DNA of 64,000 nucleotides. Source: Rubidibacter lacunae KORDI 51-2 (GTDB lineage: Bacteria > Cyanobacteriota > Cyanobacteriia > Cyanobacteriales > Rubidibacteraceae). A program made the position numbers and the translations under genes. Positions 17,885 through 27,375 of this stretch are shown one piece after another (within the stretch, counting starts at the first letter, position 1; each line of letters begins with the position of its first letter). The notes under the pieces were generated by a model. The model saw nothing but the letters and a program-made list of their open reading frames with translations, was not told the origin of the DNA and did not search any database. Location: positions 62,001 to 126,000 of the forward strand of contig NZ_ASSJ01000004.1 in assembly GCF_000473895.1 (NCBI RefSeq). The letters are read 5' to 3'.

Positions 17885-18352
17885 ATGGCACTCGTTCGTT
17901 GGAATCCGTACGGTGAATTCGACGCATTGCGACGCCAAATGGACCGCTTGTTTGAAGATGTAACCGAGCATGGCGGTCTCGACACGCGCAATTGGAATCC
18001 TGCCGTCGAAATGCAGGACAAAGGCGATAGCATCGTGCTGAAAGTTCAACTACCTGGCTTGGACGGGAAGGATCTCGATATTACCGCCACGCGCGAAGCT
18101 GTAACGATCGCTGGCGAATACCGTCGCGAATCCGAAGAGAAGAAGAACGGTCTCTTTCGCAGCGAATTCTTTTACGGAAGCTTCAAGCGCACGGTCGGTA
18201 TGCCAGTTCCCATCCAGAACAACAACGCGAACGCTGACTTCACCGATGGCGTCTTAACCCTAACCCTGCCGAAGGTTGAAGAAGCCGTAAACCGCACGGT
18301 CAAGATCGACCTTGCCGGCGAAACTCCAGGCTTAGCAGCAGCAGAGCGCTAA
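17885..18352 (+). CDS. hspA: Small heat-shock protein, Hsp20/alpha-crystallin family
   Basis: 155 residues from the ATG at 17885, which has GGAGG upstream. It is an ATP-independent chaperone that holds unfolding proteins and, in cyanobacteria, also associates with thylakoid membranes. The N-terminus MALVRWNPYGEFDALRRQM is typical of cyanobacterial Hsp16.6/17. The alpha-crystallin domain spans about residues 37-140 (WNPAVEMQD, VLKVQLPGL, ITIAGEYR-like VTIAGEYRRESEE, FRSEFFYGSFKRTV, ADFTDGVLTLTLPK). A classical C-terminal IXI motif is reduced to VKIDL. An in-frame ATG at 17870 overlaps the ribosome binding site and is rejected. Confidence 0.95.
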   Translation: MALVRWNPYGEFDALRRQMDRLFEDVTEHGGLDTRNWNPAVEMQDKGDSIVLKVQLPGLDGKDLDITATREAVTIAGEYRRESEEKKNGLFRSEFFYGSFKRTVGMPVPIQNNNANADFTDGVLTLTLPKVEEAVNRTVKIDLAGETPGLAAAER

Positions 18353-18645
18353 GTTGTCATTCCCTAAGGCGATCGCCCTCGCTCGGGCTGCTCGGACAGT
18401 GACCGCGTGGCATCTCAGCGATTGTGGATGACCTGACGCAAATAGCACGTTTGCACCTACACGGTAAGCCGCGACGAGTCAATTTAGAGTTGATTCCAGT
18501 GCGCTTGCCGTGCTTTTTTAGCATTCTTCACTCAATACCAGTTTGGCAACTGGACTCTGTTACAGTCGGACAGCTCGTCGTACTTCAGTATGTATTCCAG
18601 AACTTCTAAATGTGCGTTTGTAAAATTAGCCGAAGCATTGCCTTA

Positions 18646-18795
18646 GAGACTGTTTGAAAAGTCAATTGGCGTGAAATTGGGCACATGCCTCACAAAGAGA
18701 GAACGGGAGTTTCGCGACCTCACCAAGGATCGCTCAGGTTAATCCGATACCCGAACTGGTTTTTTTAAATTGGCCTCTTAAATTCAAACAGTAGA
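18646..18795. mobile_element. Short non-coding element with 10-bp terminal inverted repeats
   Basis: ACTGTTTGAA at 18649-18658 is inverted exactly as TTCAAACAGT at 18783-18792, bounding about 144 bp with no frame. The left end, GAGACTGTTTGAAAAG, resembles ends of IS5-type insertion sequences. No clear target duplication is seen. It lies in the otherwise empty 596-bp gap between hsp20 and recR. The rest of that gap holds nothing recognisable. Confidence 0.45.
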
Positions 18796-18948
18796 CCGGA
18801 GCGATCGCCTCCAAGGCGTCGAGCTAAAGGGCGATCGCGACTTTCTGCAAGTCTTGCAGGCAGCTTTGATGATAGGCAGTTCTCTAAGATAGGGGGGAAT
18901 TGAACGTTTGAGACAGTTCTAGCCACGTATACGCCACCTCTCGCTCGG

Positions 18949-19521
18949 TTGATCGAGCACCTCCAGAAGTTGCCCGGGGTAGGTCCTAAAACCGCTCAAC
19001 GCTTGGCGCTCTATCTGATCGAACGCCCGGAAAAGGACGTGCTTGCCTTCGCGCAGGCACTCGTGGATGCGAAGCGTCAAGTTGGCTTGTGTCGCATCTG
19101 CTTCAACTTGTCCGTTCAGCCGGTTTGCGATATCTGCCGCAACCCCCACCGCGACGATCGCGTCATTTGCGTGATTGCCGACCCCCGCGACGCGATCGCC
19201 ATCGAAAAAACCCGCGAATATCGAGGGAAGTACCACGTTCTCGGGGGCGTTATCTCGCCGATGGAGGGCGTCGGTCCCGAGCAACTGCATCTGCAAGAAC
19301 TCGTGCATCGGGCCAGCAAGGACACCGTCGAAGAAATCATCATAGCGATCGGCCCGAGCGTCGAGGGCGACACGACCACGCTGTACGTCGGGCAATTGCT
19401 GAAGCCATTCGTGCGCGTCACGCGCATTGCCTTTGGCTTGCCGATGGGCGGCGACTTGGAATACGCCGACGAGGTAACACTGGCGCGAGCATTAGAAGGT
19501 CGCCGCGAGCTGGATTACTAG
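18949..19521 (+). CDS. recR: Recombination mediator protein RecR, start uncertain
   Basis: RecR acts with RecF and RecO to load RecA at gaps. The helix-hairpin-helix [19 protein letters not shown], the zinc finger C-x2-C...C-x2-C (LCRICF, PVCDIC) and the Toprim domain ([30 protein letters not shown]) are all present, and the C-terminus is complete. The conserved N-terminus continues upstream of the TTG at 18949 as [12 protein letters not shown], but that frame has no ATG, GTG or TTG before its stop at 18901. The codon where a start is expected (18916) is GTT. Either TTG 18949 or a non-standard codon is used, or the gene has lost its start. Confidence 0.85.
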   Translation: MIEHLQKLPGVGPKTAQRLALYLIERPEKDVLAFAQALVDAKRQVGLCRICFNLSVQPVCDICRNPHRDDRVICVIADPRDAIAIEKTREYRGKYHVLGGVISPMEGVGPEQLHLQELVHRASKDTVEEIIIAIGPSVEGDTTTLYVGQLLKPFVRVTRIAFGLPMGGDLEYADEVTLARALEGRRELDY

Positions 19522-20089
19522 CTGCAGCGTCGAGTTTGCTGCGCCTGCAGTCGCGCGATCGCCTCACCAGCAGGCATCGCCGTTCGCTTGAGGATAACTG
19601 CAGCGATAGTCCTGGCAACTCTCTATCCGCATCCAGTAGAGCCAATGACCGCCCGCGCCTTCCCTTGAATTGTCAGTGCCCGTTGCGCCTCCGAGCTGAT
19701 TGCGTCTGGTGCCACTATCCTCGATACGCGCGATGCCGTGGCATGGAGTTGCGATCGCGTGACTGATGCCGTACGCATTCGCTGGCGGACTTCACCCATT
19801 CCATGCCGCTTAAGGTTAAATCTCCCAAGCGATCGCGCCGCACTCCAAACCCGACTCAGCGCCCTCGGCATCTGCTGCAGCCCTTCCATGCTGGCAATTG
19901 GCTATCCTATTGCTGCCACTGGTTTGGCGAAGCGGGGAGCATGACTGGATGCTGCGATCGCTCGGACACGAGCGAGCTGCTCGAGCAGATGGCGGTCAGG
20001 CAGCGATCGCGCAAACCCGAGTAACAATCGCGTTCGGCTCGGCAGTGGAGTCAACTCCAACACCAGGCAACTTCACCGGGCGCCCGCGC
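19522..20089. other. 568 bases after recR, no gene recognised
   Basis: Frames on both strands overlap and are Arg/Ser-rich. HIP1-type octamers are present. Nothing could be matched to a family. The region runs into the rhodanese-like remnant at 20090. Confidence 0.45.
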
Positions 20090-20470
20090 GACACGAGGAC
20101 GATCGCGCTACCCGAGCTGCCGGTATCGCAAGACTATCAAGATCGTATTGTGGCGATCGACGCCCGCAGTCCTAGCGAGTTCGCTGGAGCAATGTCGTTT
20201 AGCGAGCGGCGGACGGTCCGCCTGCCTGGAGCGCTTCCCCTGCACTTCCGCGAATGACTCAAAGCGCAACGCATCTTGCGGGAACGCACGCGATCGCCCG
20301 ACGAGATGGGCGTAGATCGAGAAACATCCTTCCTTGCTTATTAAAAGGGCAGCTTGCGCTCGACGTGGTTCGTTTCGGTTTTGCAGCAGTTGGGATACGC
20401 TCACGCGCAAAACTAAGTCAATTCGATGTGGGAGGGTCGGCCGGTAACCCGCCAGAATACTTGATGGGTT
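20090..20470 (+). pseudogene. Decayed rhodanese-domain gene (possibly mnmH/selU)
   Basis: One frame reads IALPELPVSQDYQDRIVAIDARSPSEFAG, the usual start of a rhodanese domain. TGA at 20255 and TAA at 20342 follow. The same frame then resumes with GSLRSTWFVSVLQQLGY, which fits the rhodanese active-site segment (CxxGxRS followed by a LxxxGY helix), with the catalytic Cys position lost. The N-terminal spacing resembles tRNA 2-selenouridine synthase, but the P-loop half is not found, so a simple rhodanese is equally possible. Confidence 0.45.
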
Positions 20471-20561
20471 GAGGGTGCGATCGCCTCGCGAGAGTTGCCA
20501 TCGTTAGAGTAAAGGTCAGTGCCGCGAACGATGCTGCCGATACCGACCTGGGAGCGCCCCG

Positions 20562-21656
20562 ATGACTTCTGGAACCAGTATCCTAACCGAGCCCATTGCC
20601 ACCGTAACGCGATCGCGCCTGGCCCTACCCTTGGGCGATCCGGCAGGTATCGGACCGGAAGTCGTCCTCAAAACACTCGCCGACCCGGCCGCGACCGCTC
20701 TCGGCGAGCTGACTGTCATTGGCAGCCGCAAGGTTCTCATCGCCGCCTATCAACAGCTGCGCGATCGCGGCCTAACCGCAATCGCCGACCCGAATGACAT
20801 CGACATCATCGACGTGCCCGTGACAGGCGAGTTCGCCCCCGGCGAAGGCAACGCTGCTAGCGGAGCGGCAAGTTTCACTTGGCTGCAAGCCGCGATCGCT
20901 GCAACGCTGGCCGGCCGCTGCGACGGAGTTGTCACTGCCCCGATTGCGAAGTCCCTGTGGGCAGCAGCCGGACGCGTTTATCCAGGTCAAACAGAGGTGC
21001 TGGCCGAAGCAGCTGGTGTTGAAAAGTTCGGGATGTTGTTTGCCGGGCGATCGCCGCACTCGGGTTGGATGTTGCGGACCCTTCTAGCCACAACGCACAT
21101 CCCGCTGCGCCGCGTCCCGGATGTTTTGACCCCCGAACTGCTGGCGTGGAAGCTGGATTTGCTCGTGACTTGCCTGCACCAAGACTTTGCCATCGATCGC
21201 CCGACAATCGCGGTATCCGGCTTGAATCCTCATAGCGGCGAAGGCGGTCAGCTCGGCACCGAGGAACGCGATTGGTTGATTCCGCTGCTAGAGCGGGAGC
21301 GACGCGATCGCCCTCACGTGCAGCTCATCGGCCCCGTCCCACCGGACACGCTTTGGATGCAGCCCGCACAAGCTTGGTATGGAACCCTAGGATCTGGGGC
21401 GCGATCGCGGGCTGCCGACGCCTACCTGGCGCTCTACCACGACCAAGGTTTGATCCCGGTCAAGCTGCTGGCATTCGATTGCGCTGCCAATATCACCATC
21501 GGCTTGCCCTTCGTACGGACCTCACCCGATCATGGCACGGCTTTCGACATTGCCGGTCGCGGTATCGCCGACCCCACGAGCTTCAAAGCTGCTGTTCGCA
21601 TCGCGACGGAACTCGTGAACCAGCGCCGCCAGACCGCAGACGCGCTAGCGCTTTAG
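20562..21656 (+). CDS. pdxA: 4-hydroxythreonine-4-phosphate dehydrogenase
   Basis: 364 residues. PdxA oxidises 4-phospho-hydroxy-L-threonine with NAD+ in the DXP-dependent pyridoxal phosphate pathway. The family landmarks are [20 protein letters not shown] near residue 20, [16 protein letters not shown] near 126, [29 protein letters not shown] with the metal-binding His, and a second metal-binding His in [14 protein letters not shown]. The C-terminus [16 protein letters not shown] is complete. The N-terminus is about ten residues longer than some members. The ATG at 20562 is the first in frame. It converges with the response regulator gene. Confidence 0.95.
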   Translation: MTSGTSILTEPIATVTRSRLALPLGDPAGIGPEVVLKTLADPAATALGELTVIGSRKVLIAAYQQLRDRGLTAIADPNDIDIIDVPVTGEFAPGEGNAASGAASFTWLQAAIAATLAGRCDGVVTAPIAKSLWAAAGRVYPGQTEVLAEAAGVEKFGMLFAGRSPHSGWMLRTLLATTHIPLRRVPDVLTPELLAWKLDLLVTCLHQDFAIDRPTIAVSGLNPHSGEGGQLGTEERDWLIPLLERERRDRPHVQLIGPVPPDTLWMQPAQAWYGTLGSGARSRAADAYLALYHDQGLIPVKLLAFDCAANITIGLPFVRTSPDHGTAFDIAGRGIADPTSFKAAVRIATELVNQRRQTADALAL

Positions 21657-21696
21657 CCTCTAGAGGCGATCGCGCCGAGCAGCCTGCTGACGTGCA

Positions 21697-22386
21697 TTAC
21701 TTTTTGGGCTTTGCGCCGAAACGATATCCCTTGCCGTAAACCGAGTGGATCGACAACGAAGCATTCTCGAGGTCCAGTTTGCAGCGCAGCAAGCGCACCA
21801 ATGCAGACAAGGCATTGCTGTTGGGCTCCTCGCCGGGCGCCCATACGTCCTCGTGTATCTGCTGGCGGCTGAGCACGCGCTCGGGATTGTGCATGAAATA
21901 CTCCAGCAGTTGTGTTTCCTTATTCGTAAGAGCGATCGCTCGTCCGTTACAGTAAGCAATCTGGCACTCGCAATCGAGTTCGAGGTCGCCCACTCGCAAG
22001 CGCGGGGAGGAGGCATCATCACCCAGACCCGATCGCCGCAGCAGCGCGCGGACCCGCGCCAGCAACTCCCGCAATTCGAAGGGTTTGATCAGATAGTCGT
22101 CCGCTCCGGCATCCAATCCGTGCACGCGATCGTCGAGCGTGTCCTTTGCCGTCAGAAACAGCACGGGCGTGGCGTCCCCGCGCGATCGCAACCGCCGACA
22201 CAACTCCAGTCCGCTGAGCTTCGGCATCATCCAATCAAGGATCAACAAGTCGTAGTGCGAGAGCTGCACTAAGTTCCACCCCGCTGCGCCGTCGTACGCC
22301 ACGTTCACTTCATACCCTTCGCAGGCGAGCACCTGTGCCAGCGGTGCGGTCAGCTCTGCCTCATCATCGACTAACAAAATGCGCAT
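21697..22386 (-). CDS. rppA: OmpR/PhoB-type response regulator (RppA-like)
   Basis: 229 residues. The receiver domain (1-120) has the acidic pair D7/D8, phosphoacceptor Asp51 in LLILDWMMP, the T/S in FLTAKD and the K of YLIKPFELRELL. The winged-helix output domain (about 130-225) has LTNKETQLLEYFMHNPERVLS, SALVRLLRCKLD and VYGKGYRFG. GADDYLIKPFELRELLARVR and the overall pattern fit the cyanobacterial RppA group, which responds to redox or nickel. No histidine kinase gene is adjacent, so the partner is unknown. It is divergent from hisG, with 151 bp between the starts. Confidence 0.75.
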   Translation of the reverse strand: MRILLVDDEAELTAPLAQVLACEGYEVNVAYDGAAGWNLVQLSHYDLLILDWMMPKLSGLELCRRLRSRGDATPVLFLTAKDTLDDRVHGLDAGADDYLIKPFELRELLARVRALLRRSGLGDDASSPRLRVGDLELDCECQIAYCNGRAIALTNKETQLLEYFMHNPERVLSRQQIHEDVWAPGEEPNSNALSALVRLLRCKLDLENASLSIHSVYGKGYRFGAKPKK

Positions 22387-22537
22387 TGAAAGGGGTTGTA
22401 AAATCGTTCGGAACTGCGTCGGCGCGATCGCGCTCCGGTAGGATCTATTGTGCCGCTGCTTGCGCTGCTAACCGGCTCGATACTCTTGGCAGTGTGCGAG
22501 CGCTATTGGTTTGTCGCTACTGTTTGGGAGACCGCCC

Positions 22538-23203
22538 GTGATTTCTATCGCCCTGCCGAAAGGCGCGCTACTCAAAGACAGCATTGCCATTTGCCAGCAC
22601 GTCGGTCTCGACTTCAGCGCCTTCCTCGATAAACAAAACCGCCAGCTGCAAATTATCGATCCAACCGGAACGGCACGTGCTCTCCTCGTCCGCGCCCAAG
22701 ACGTCCCTGTTTACGTCGAATACGGTCAAGTGCAGCTTGGCATTGTCGGTTACGACGTGCTGCGCGAAAAGTCTCCGGACGTTGCCAATCTTGCCGACCT
22801 GCACTTTGGTTACTGTCGCATGTCGGTTGCCGTCCGCAGTAGCAGTCCGTACCGCCAGCCTCTCGACTTGCCACCCCACGCGCGCGTTGCGTCTAAAGCG
22901 GTAAACTGTGCTCGCGAATACTTCGACAGTCTAGACCTGCCCGTTGAGATCATTCCGCTTTACGGGTCGGTCGAACTAGGACCGATTACAGGCATGTCCG
23001 AAGCGATCGTCGATCTTGTTTCAACCGGCCGTACCCTTCGCGAAAACGGGTTGATCGAAATTGCCGTGCTCTTCGAGAGCACCGCACGCCTGATCGCCCA
23101 CCCGCTGAGCTATCGTCTCAGTCCCGACAATCTCCACGCGATCGCCACCCAACTGCGCCTTGCTAGCGAGCCAGCGCCGCCGGCCGGCGTTGTCGGGAGT
23201 TGA
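22538..23203 (+). CDS. hisG: ATP phosphoribosyltransferase, short form
   Basis: 221 residues from the GTG at 22538. HisG joins ATP and PRPP in the first step of histidine synthesis. The start [15 protein letters not shown] fits the family N-terminus exactly, and GGGAG lies upstream. Further landmarks are [34 protein letters not shown], and the PRPP loop in [22 protein letters not shown]-like sequence near residue 155. The length shows the short form, which lacks the C-terminal histidine-binding domain and needs HisZ as regulatory partner. HisZ is not in the window. Confidence 0.95.
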   Translation: MISIALPKGALLKDSIAICQHVGLDFSAFLDKQNRQLQIIDPTGTARALLVRAQDVPVYVEYGQVQLGIVGYDVLREKSPDVANLADLHFGYCRMSVAVRSSSPYRQPLDLPPHARVASKAVNCAREYFDSLDLPVEIIPLYGSVELGPITGMSEAIVDLVSTGRTLRENGLIEIAVLFESTARLIAHPLSYRLSPDNLHAIATQLRLASEPAPPAGVVGS

Positions 23204-23726
23204 GGCGATTGAATTGGCTCCGCACCATCAATACCTAATGATCAGAGGGCAGGCACAAGTGGGCTGGGATAACCAGTGCGCAGTGGTTTATCGATGGTGG
23301 CAGAGACTCAAACCCTTTACAGCCTTTGCATTTTAGCCATGCACGAAGTACCAAATGGCACCAATGTGTTTTTCAGGCTTCTTAGAAAAGAGGAAGTCCT
23401 AAAGTGCGATGGTCCTGCTGGGTAAGGAGCAATGGCTACGTGCCGGACTTTTCCCGTTTTCTTTTGGCGCGTAAAATCGGTTGGTCTTCGGGGCGTTCGA
23501 AAGCCTGCTTATCCCGTTGTGCTATCTCAAATCCTCAGCTTGCTAGGAATCGCTACAAGGCTTGAAACCCTTGCTGAATGATTGTTTCGGACTTTAGCAG
23601 GAATAGTCAGCTACGCGCGGGTAGCGCGCCTGCGCCACCTTTAAGGTGCAGCACTCCCTGGATGTGAGTATCTTAAGGTTTGGTTCTGACCTTGGGCGAG
23701 TCTGACGCACAGCCGATCGGACGTGC
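23204..23726. other. 523-base intergenic region with insertion-sequence traces
   Basis: No intact gene. At 23544-23602 lies a near-60-bp segment (TAGGAATCGCTACAAGGCTT onward) that is repeated in diverged form at 8484-8540 and looks like an element end. On the minus strand near 23340-23400 a short translation FLFSKKPEKHIG vaguely recalls transposases, but it is too short to assign. Confidence 0.4.
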
Positions 23727-25832
23727 TTAAGGGCTTTCCAGAGCGGCGATCGCTGCTTTAACAATGTGACAGTAAGGCGATCGGGTCACGTCGATCTCGG
23801 TAGCAGCGCCACTGCCGGGATGTAGCATGCCGATACGTCTCCCGCGCCGCACGCAGAGCGTTTGCCCTCGTCCATTACGGATGCGTAATTCGTCGCGTAC
23901 CGACCAGAAACGACAGGCGTATGCTCGGCCTTGATGTTGAAACTCCGTTTGTTGGAGTTCAGAGGAGAGTGGCGTCGGACTCTCTACCGATGGCTCAGAT
24001 GGACCAGTAATCTGAGCGATTGGGTTGGGACCCGCCGTTGGATTCGTCGCCAGAACTGCTGCACCGGATGGTTCGACTGCTTGGTTAACAGCACGGACAC
24101 CGACAAGTTCGAGTTCGATCGACGTGCGACCTTGCCAGGAATTTTCGCGGAGCTTGTAGGCAATGTCGATGCGGGGGGGTAGCGGCAGGTATTCGCCCCA
24201 GCGCCAGGCGATCGCCTGCAGTTCGATCTGCGGATGGGTGGGTTGCACGAACGTAGCTTTGAGATGATTTTCGCCCACGCGGCGTTGGGCGAGAACGCAT
24301 ACATTCGGCGTCCAAAAGACCGGTTGTTCGTTACCGATACCCCACGGCTGTAGGCTGTCAATTTCCTGGTACAAAGCGCTGGTGAGGTCGGGAAAATCGG
24401 CTCGGGTATCGATCGCGACGAGCGGTTTAAGGTGTTCTGGTTGCAAACAGCGGTGCGCGAACCTGCTGAGGCGATCGCGAAACGCGTCCAGGTTCTTCGC
24501 AACCAGGCTGAAACCACCGGCTGCTTTGTGCCCGCCAAATTTTTCGAGTAAGTCGCTGCAAAACTCTAGAGCCTCGAAGACGTGGAACTCCGGAATGCTC
24601 CGCGCTGAGCCTCGTAAGTGCTCGCCAGCATCGTCTTCATGGGTGCCCAGAAATACCGGTACGCCGTAACGCTCGACCAAGCGCGAGGCAACAATACCGA
24701 TGACGCCGTGATGCCAGTGGGGTTGGACAAGGACGATCGCGCGGTGCTGCTGCCAATCGGCGCGATCCTCGTCTAACAGGCCGATCGCTTCGCGTTCGAT
24801 GTCGCGACAAAGCTGCTGGCGCTGGCGGTTGACGGCTTCGCATTGCATGGCACGGGCGAGGGCCGTGCTCGGATCGTCGGTGGCAAGCAGTTCGATCGCA
24901 ATTTGGGGATCCGATAGCCGTCCGATCGCGTTGATGCGCGGCCCCAGGCGAAAGCCAATATCTTCGGGCTTCACTGCGTTGCGATCGTCCTTGACACCGG
25001 CAATCTGCATCAGCGACTGCACGCCCGCCAAACGCGACTGCGGCAGCAAACGCAAGCCGCGCCGCAGCCAGCGCCGGTTCACACCCGTCAGCGGTGCGAG
25101 GTCGGCGATCGTGCCGAGGGTAAACAATTCCAGCAGCGGTCCGGTCAGCCCCGCCAGTTGTCCCTGCGATCGCGCCAGGGTAACAGCCAGCACGTAAGCA
25201 ACCCCGACGCCAGCCAACCCGCGGTAGGGCGACTCCTCTGGCAGTAACTTAGGATTTAAGATCGCACCGGCCGGCGGCAGTTTGGCCGGCAGGTCGTGGT
25301 GGTCGGTGACGATCGCCTCGAGACCCAACTCGACTGCCCGAGCGATCGCGTCGTAGGCGGCAATCCCGTTATCGACCGTTAATATCAACCCGACACCAGC
25401 CGCCGCAAACTCTTCCACGATGCGGCAGTTGATGCCATACCCTTCCTGCATCCGACTGGGAATGGCGTAATCGACCTGCGCGCCTGCATGTCCCAGTGCA
25501 CGTAACAACAACGCCGTACTGGTCATACCGTCGGCATCGTAGTCGCCGCAAATCGCAATCGCCGTCCCGTCGGCGATCGCGCGCTGCAACAGGTCGACAC
25601 TTTTCGCCAAGTCCGGGAACGCTTCGAGCGGATCTGGCAGTGCCATAGCTTCCGGATTGACGTGTAGGGCTGCTCGTTCGGGCGTGTCAGCTCCGCGCTC
25701 GATCAGAACTCGAGCCAGCAGCGGCGACAGTCCGGTAGCCGCGGCAATTGCAGCGACGAGATCGGGAGGAGGGCTTGCGATGCACCAGCGTTGGGCGGGC
25801 AGGCAGGATTGAGGAGTAGAAGGGGCGAGCAC
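23727..25832 (-). CDS. recJ: Single-stranded-DNA-specific exonuclease RecJ
   Basis: 701 residues, GTG start. RecJ degrades single-stranded DNA 5' to 3' in recombination and repair. The DHH domain shows the catalytic metal sites: CGDYDADGMTSTALLL near residue 95, LILTVDNGIAAYDAI, and DHH in IVTDHHDLPAKLPPA near 175, then LAGVGVAYVLA. The DHHA1 domain holds HWHHGVIGIVASRLVERYG and FGGHKAAGGFSL near 440. An OB-fold follows. The last 110 residues extend past the bacterial core with a linker rich in Pro/Ser/Thr and a terminal basic domain (RVRRGRRIGMLHPG-like), as in other cyanobacterial RecJ. Confidence 0.95.
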   Translation of the reverse strand: MLAPSTPQSCLPAQRWCIASPPPDLVAAIAAATGLSPLLARVLIERGADTPERAALHVNPEAMALPDPLEAFPDLAKSVDLLQRAIADGTAIAICGDYDADGMTSTALLLRALGHAGAQVDYAIPSRMQEGYGINCRIVEEFAAAGVGLILTVDNGIAAYDAIARAVELGLEAIVTDHHDLPAKLPPAGAILNPKLLPEESPYRGLAGVGVAYVLAVTLARSQGQLAGLTGPLLELFTLGTIADLAPLTGVNRRWLRRGLRLLPQSRLAGVQSLMQIAGVKDDRNAVKPEDIGFRLGPRINAIGRLSDPQIAIELLATDDPSTALARAMQCEAVNRQRQQLCRDIEREAIGLLDEDRADWQQHRAIVLVQPHWHHGVIGIVASRLVERYGVPVFLGTHEDDAGEHLRGSARSIPEFHVFEALEFCSDLLEKFGGHKAAGGFSLVAKNLDAFRDRLSRFAHRCLQPEHLKPLVAIDTRADFPDLTSALYQEIDSLQPWGIGNEQPVFWTPNVCVLAQRRVGENHLKATFVQPTHPQIELQAIAWRWGEYLPLPPRIDIAYKLRENSWQGRTSIELELVGVRAVNQAVEPSGAAVLATNPTAGPNPIAQITGPSEPSVESPTPLSSELQQTEFQHQGRAYACRFWSVRDELRIRNGRGQTLCVRRGRRIGMLHPGSGAATEIDVTRSPYCHIVKAAIAALESP

Positions 25833-26030
25833 GAGAGAATCTCGGAGAATTTAGAGCGTGCGTTCTCACATCTCGTCGCTATCAACGGGCTGCATGTGCC
25901 CGCGCGATAGCGATTCGTAGGCAGAGCTTACCGCAATTCTCCGCACATATCGAGGGCGATCGCGCCGACCGGCAGCACGAGTCAGCCGTTGCAGCTGCTG
26001 GGAGTGTGCGGTACAATTCTACATTGACAA

Positions 26031-26045
26031 TGAGAACCATTCTCA
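26031..26045. promoter_or_regulatory. Zur-box-like palindrome upstream of znuA
   Basis: TGAGAACCATTCTCA is a perfect 6-3-6 palindrome, preceded by TTGACAA, in the 303-bp gap between recJ and znuA. Fur-family zinc repressors bind such sites. Together with the operon it controls and the zur gene at 61.5 kb, zinc repression of znuACB is a strong inference. Confidence 0.7.
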
Positions 26046-26135
26046 CTCGCCGTGCGCCCAGGGGTTTTGCTATCAACCTCTAGCAGCATGCGAAAGGCGG
26101 GTTTGCCAGCGCGATCGTCCAAAGGAGACTAGCAC

Positions 26136-27341
26136 GTGTTCGAACTCGGATTTGCCAACCATCACCTGCGTCGGTTTTCTATTGCAGCCGTATCGGTGCT
26201 TGCCTTTGGATTGGGAAGTTGTGGTTCTTCGCCAACGGTGAGTGATGAACCTACTGCTAGTGACGCCGCAGCATCTGAGGCTGAGAGCGCGACGAAAGCC
26301 GAGATGGATACCCTGCAGGTGGTGACGACGTTTCTGCCAGTTACGCAGTTTACTAAAGCCGTGGTCGGCGATCGCGCTGAGGTCGTGCAATTGCTGCCTG
26401 CCAATATCGGTCCTCATGATTATCAGGCAAAGCCTACGGACGTGCAGGCGATCGCTAAGGCTGACGTGTTGGTCAAGAATGGTTTGGAGATCGAGTTCTT
26501 CTTGGAAGACCCGATTGACAATGCGGGTAATGAGGCCTTAGTCGTTATCGATACCAGTGAAGGCGTGTCCGCGCTGGCAAGTGCTGACGAACACGACGAG
26601 CACGGACATGACAAACACGAAGAGCACGGGCATGACGAGCACGAGCATGACGAGCACGGGCATGACGAGCACGGGCATGACGAGCATGACGCAAGTCCTG
26701 AAGGCAAACAACAAGAGCACGTTGAAGAGGGGCACCACCACCACGGTGAATTTGACCCGCACATTTGGCTCGATCCGAAGCGGGCGATCGAGCAAGTAGA
26801 GAATATTCGGGACGGCTTAATTGCCGTCGATCCGGATGGGGAAGCGGAATTCGTCTCGAATGCAGCCGCCTACATAGAACAACTGCAAGCTTTGGATGCG
26901 GAAATCTCCGCGCAACTTGCACCCTATGCCGGTCAAACCTTCATCACCTTCCACGACTTTGCCTTCTACTTTGCCGAAAGCTACGATCTCAGCGCCGAGT
27001 TTCTAGTCGATTTTCCAGCAGCAAGCCCGTCTCCTGAGGACGTACGACAACTCATCGAGCGAACTAAAGCTGAGAATATCCAGGCACTGCTAGCCGAGCC
27101 GCAAGCTGGTAACGACGTATTCGCGTCGTTGGCTAAAGACTTGGATGTCAAGATCAGTGTTTTCGACCCCGTGGAAACGGGCGGTCCTGACGCCACCGAG
27201 CCGGAGTATTACTTCATCATCATGCGCCAGAATGCGGACAACCTAGAGGAGGCATTTGGCGGATCGGTGCAATCGCAGTGGTTCTTGAAAAAGCCTTATG
27301 CTGTAGCCGGGTTGCTGCGACCATTTGAATTAGCATCCTAG
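26136..27341 (+). CDS. znuA: Zinc ABC transporter substrate-binding protein
   Basis: 401 residues, GTG start with AAAGGAGA upstream. The N-terminal signal ends in LGSC29, a lipobox, so it is probably a lipoprotein facing the periplasm. Zinc ligands are visible as His94 (NIGPHDYQ), His209 (FDPHIWLDP) and His273 (TFHDFAF), with a C-terminal acidic partner likely. Between the first two strands lies the His/Asp/Glu-rich loop typical of ZnuA, here long (residues 151-203), formed from repeated HDEHG units. It begins the znuA-znuC-znuB operon. Confidence 0.95.
   Translation: MFELGFANHHLRRFSIAAVSVLAFGLGSCGSSPTVSDEPTASDAAASEAESATKAEMDTLQVVTTFLPVTQFTKAVVGDRAEVVQLLPANIGPHDYQAKPTDVQAIAKADVLVKNGLEIEFFLEDPIDNAGNEALVVIDTSEGVSALASADEHDEHGHDKHEEHGHDEHEHDEHGHDEHGHDEHDASPEGKQQEHVEEGHHHHGEFDPHIWLDPKRAIEQVENIRDGLIAVDPDGEAEFVSNAAAYIEQLQALDAEISAQLAPYAGQTFITFHDFAFYFAESYDLSAEFLVDFPAASPSPEDVRQLIERTKAENIQALLAEPQAGNDVFASLAKDLDVKISVFDPVETGGPDATEPEYYFIIMRQNADNLEEAFGGSVQSQWFLKKPYAVAGLLRPFELAS
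26586..26690 (+). repeat. Tandem 15-bp repeat encoding the ZnuA histidine loop
   Basis: The unit CATGACGAGCACGGG is perfect at 26646-26660 and 26661-26675, with degenerate copies before and after. Each unit encodes HDEHG. Copy number may vary between strains by slippage. Confidence 0.75.
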
Positions 27342-27375
27342 ATCATCTGAATTAGTATTCTTAGGAGACGCCGGT

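Noticed and set aside
26586-26690. Tandem repeat as a CRISPR-like array
   Set aside because: Units are contiguous 15-mers inside a coding region, with no spacers.
26423-26764. Minus-strand frame with many Cys-Ser-Ser-Cys-Pro repeats resembling a metal-binding protein
   Set aside because: It is the antisense reading of the HDEHG tandem repeat of znuA.
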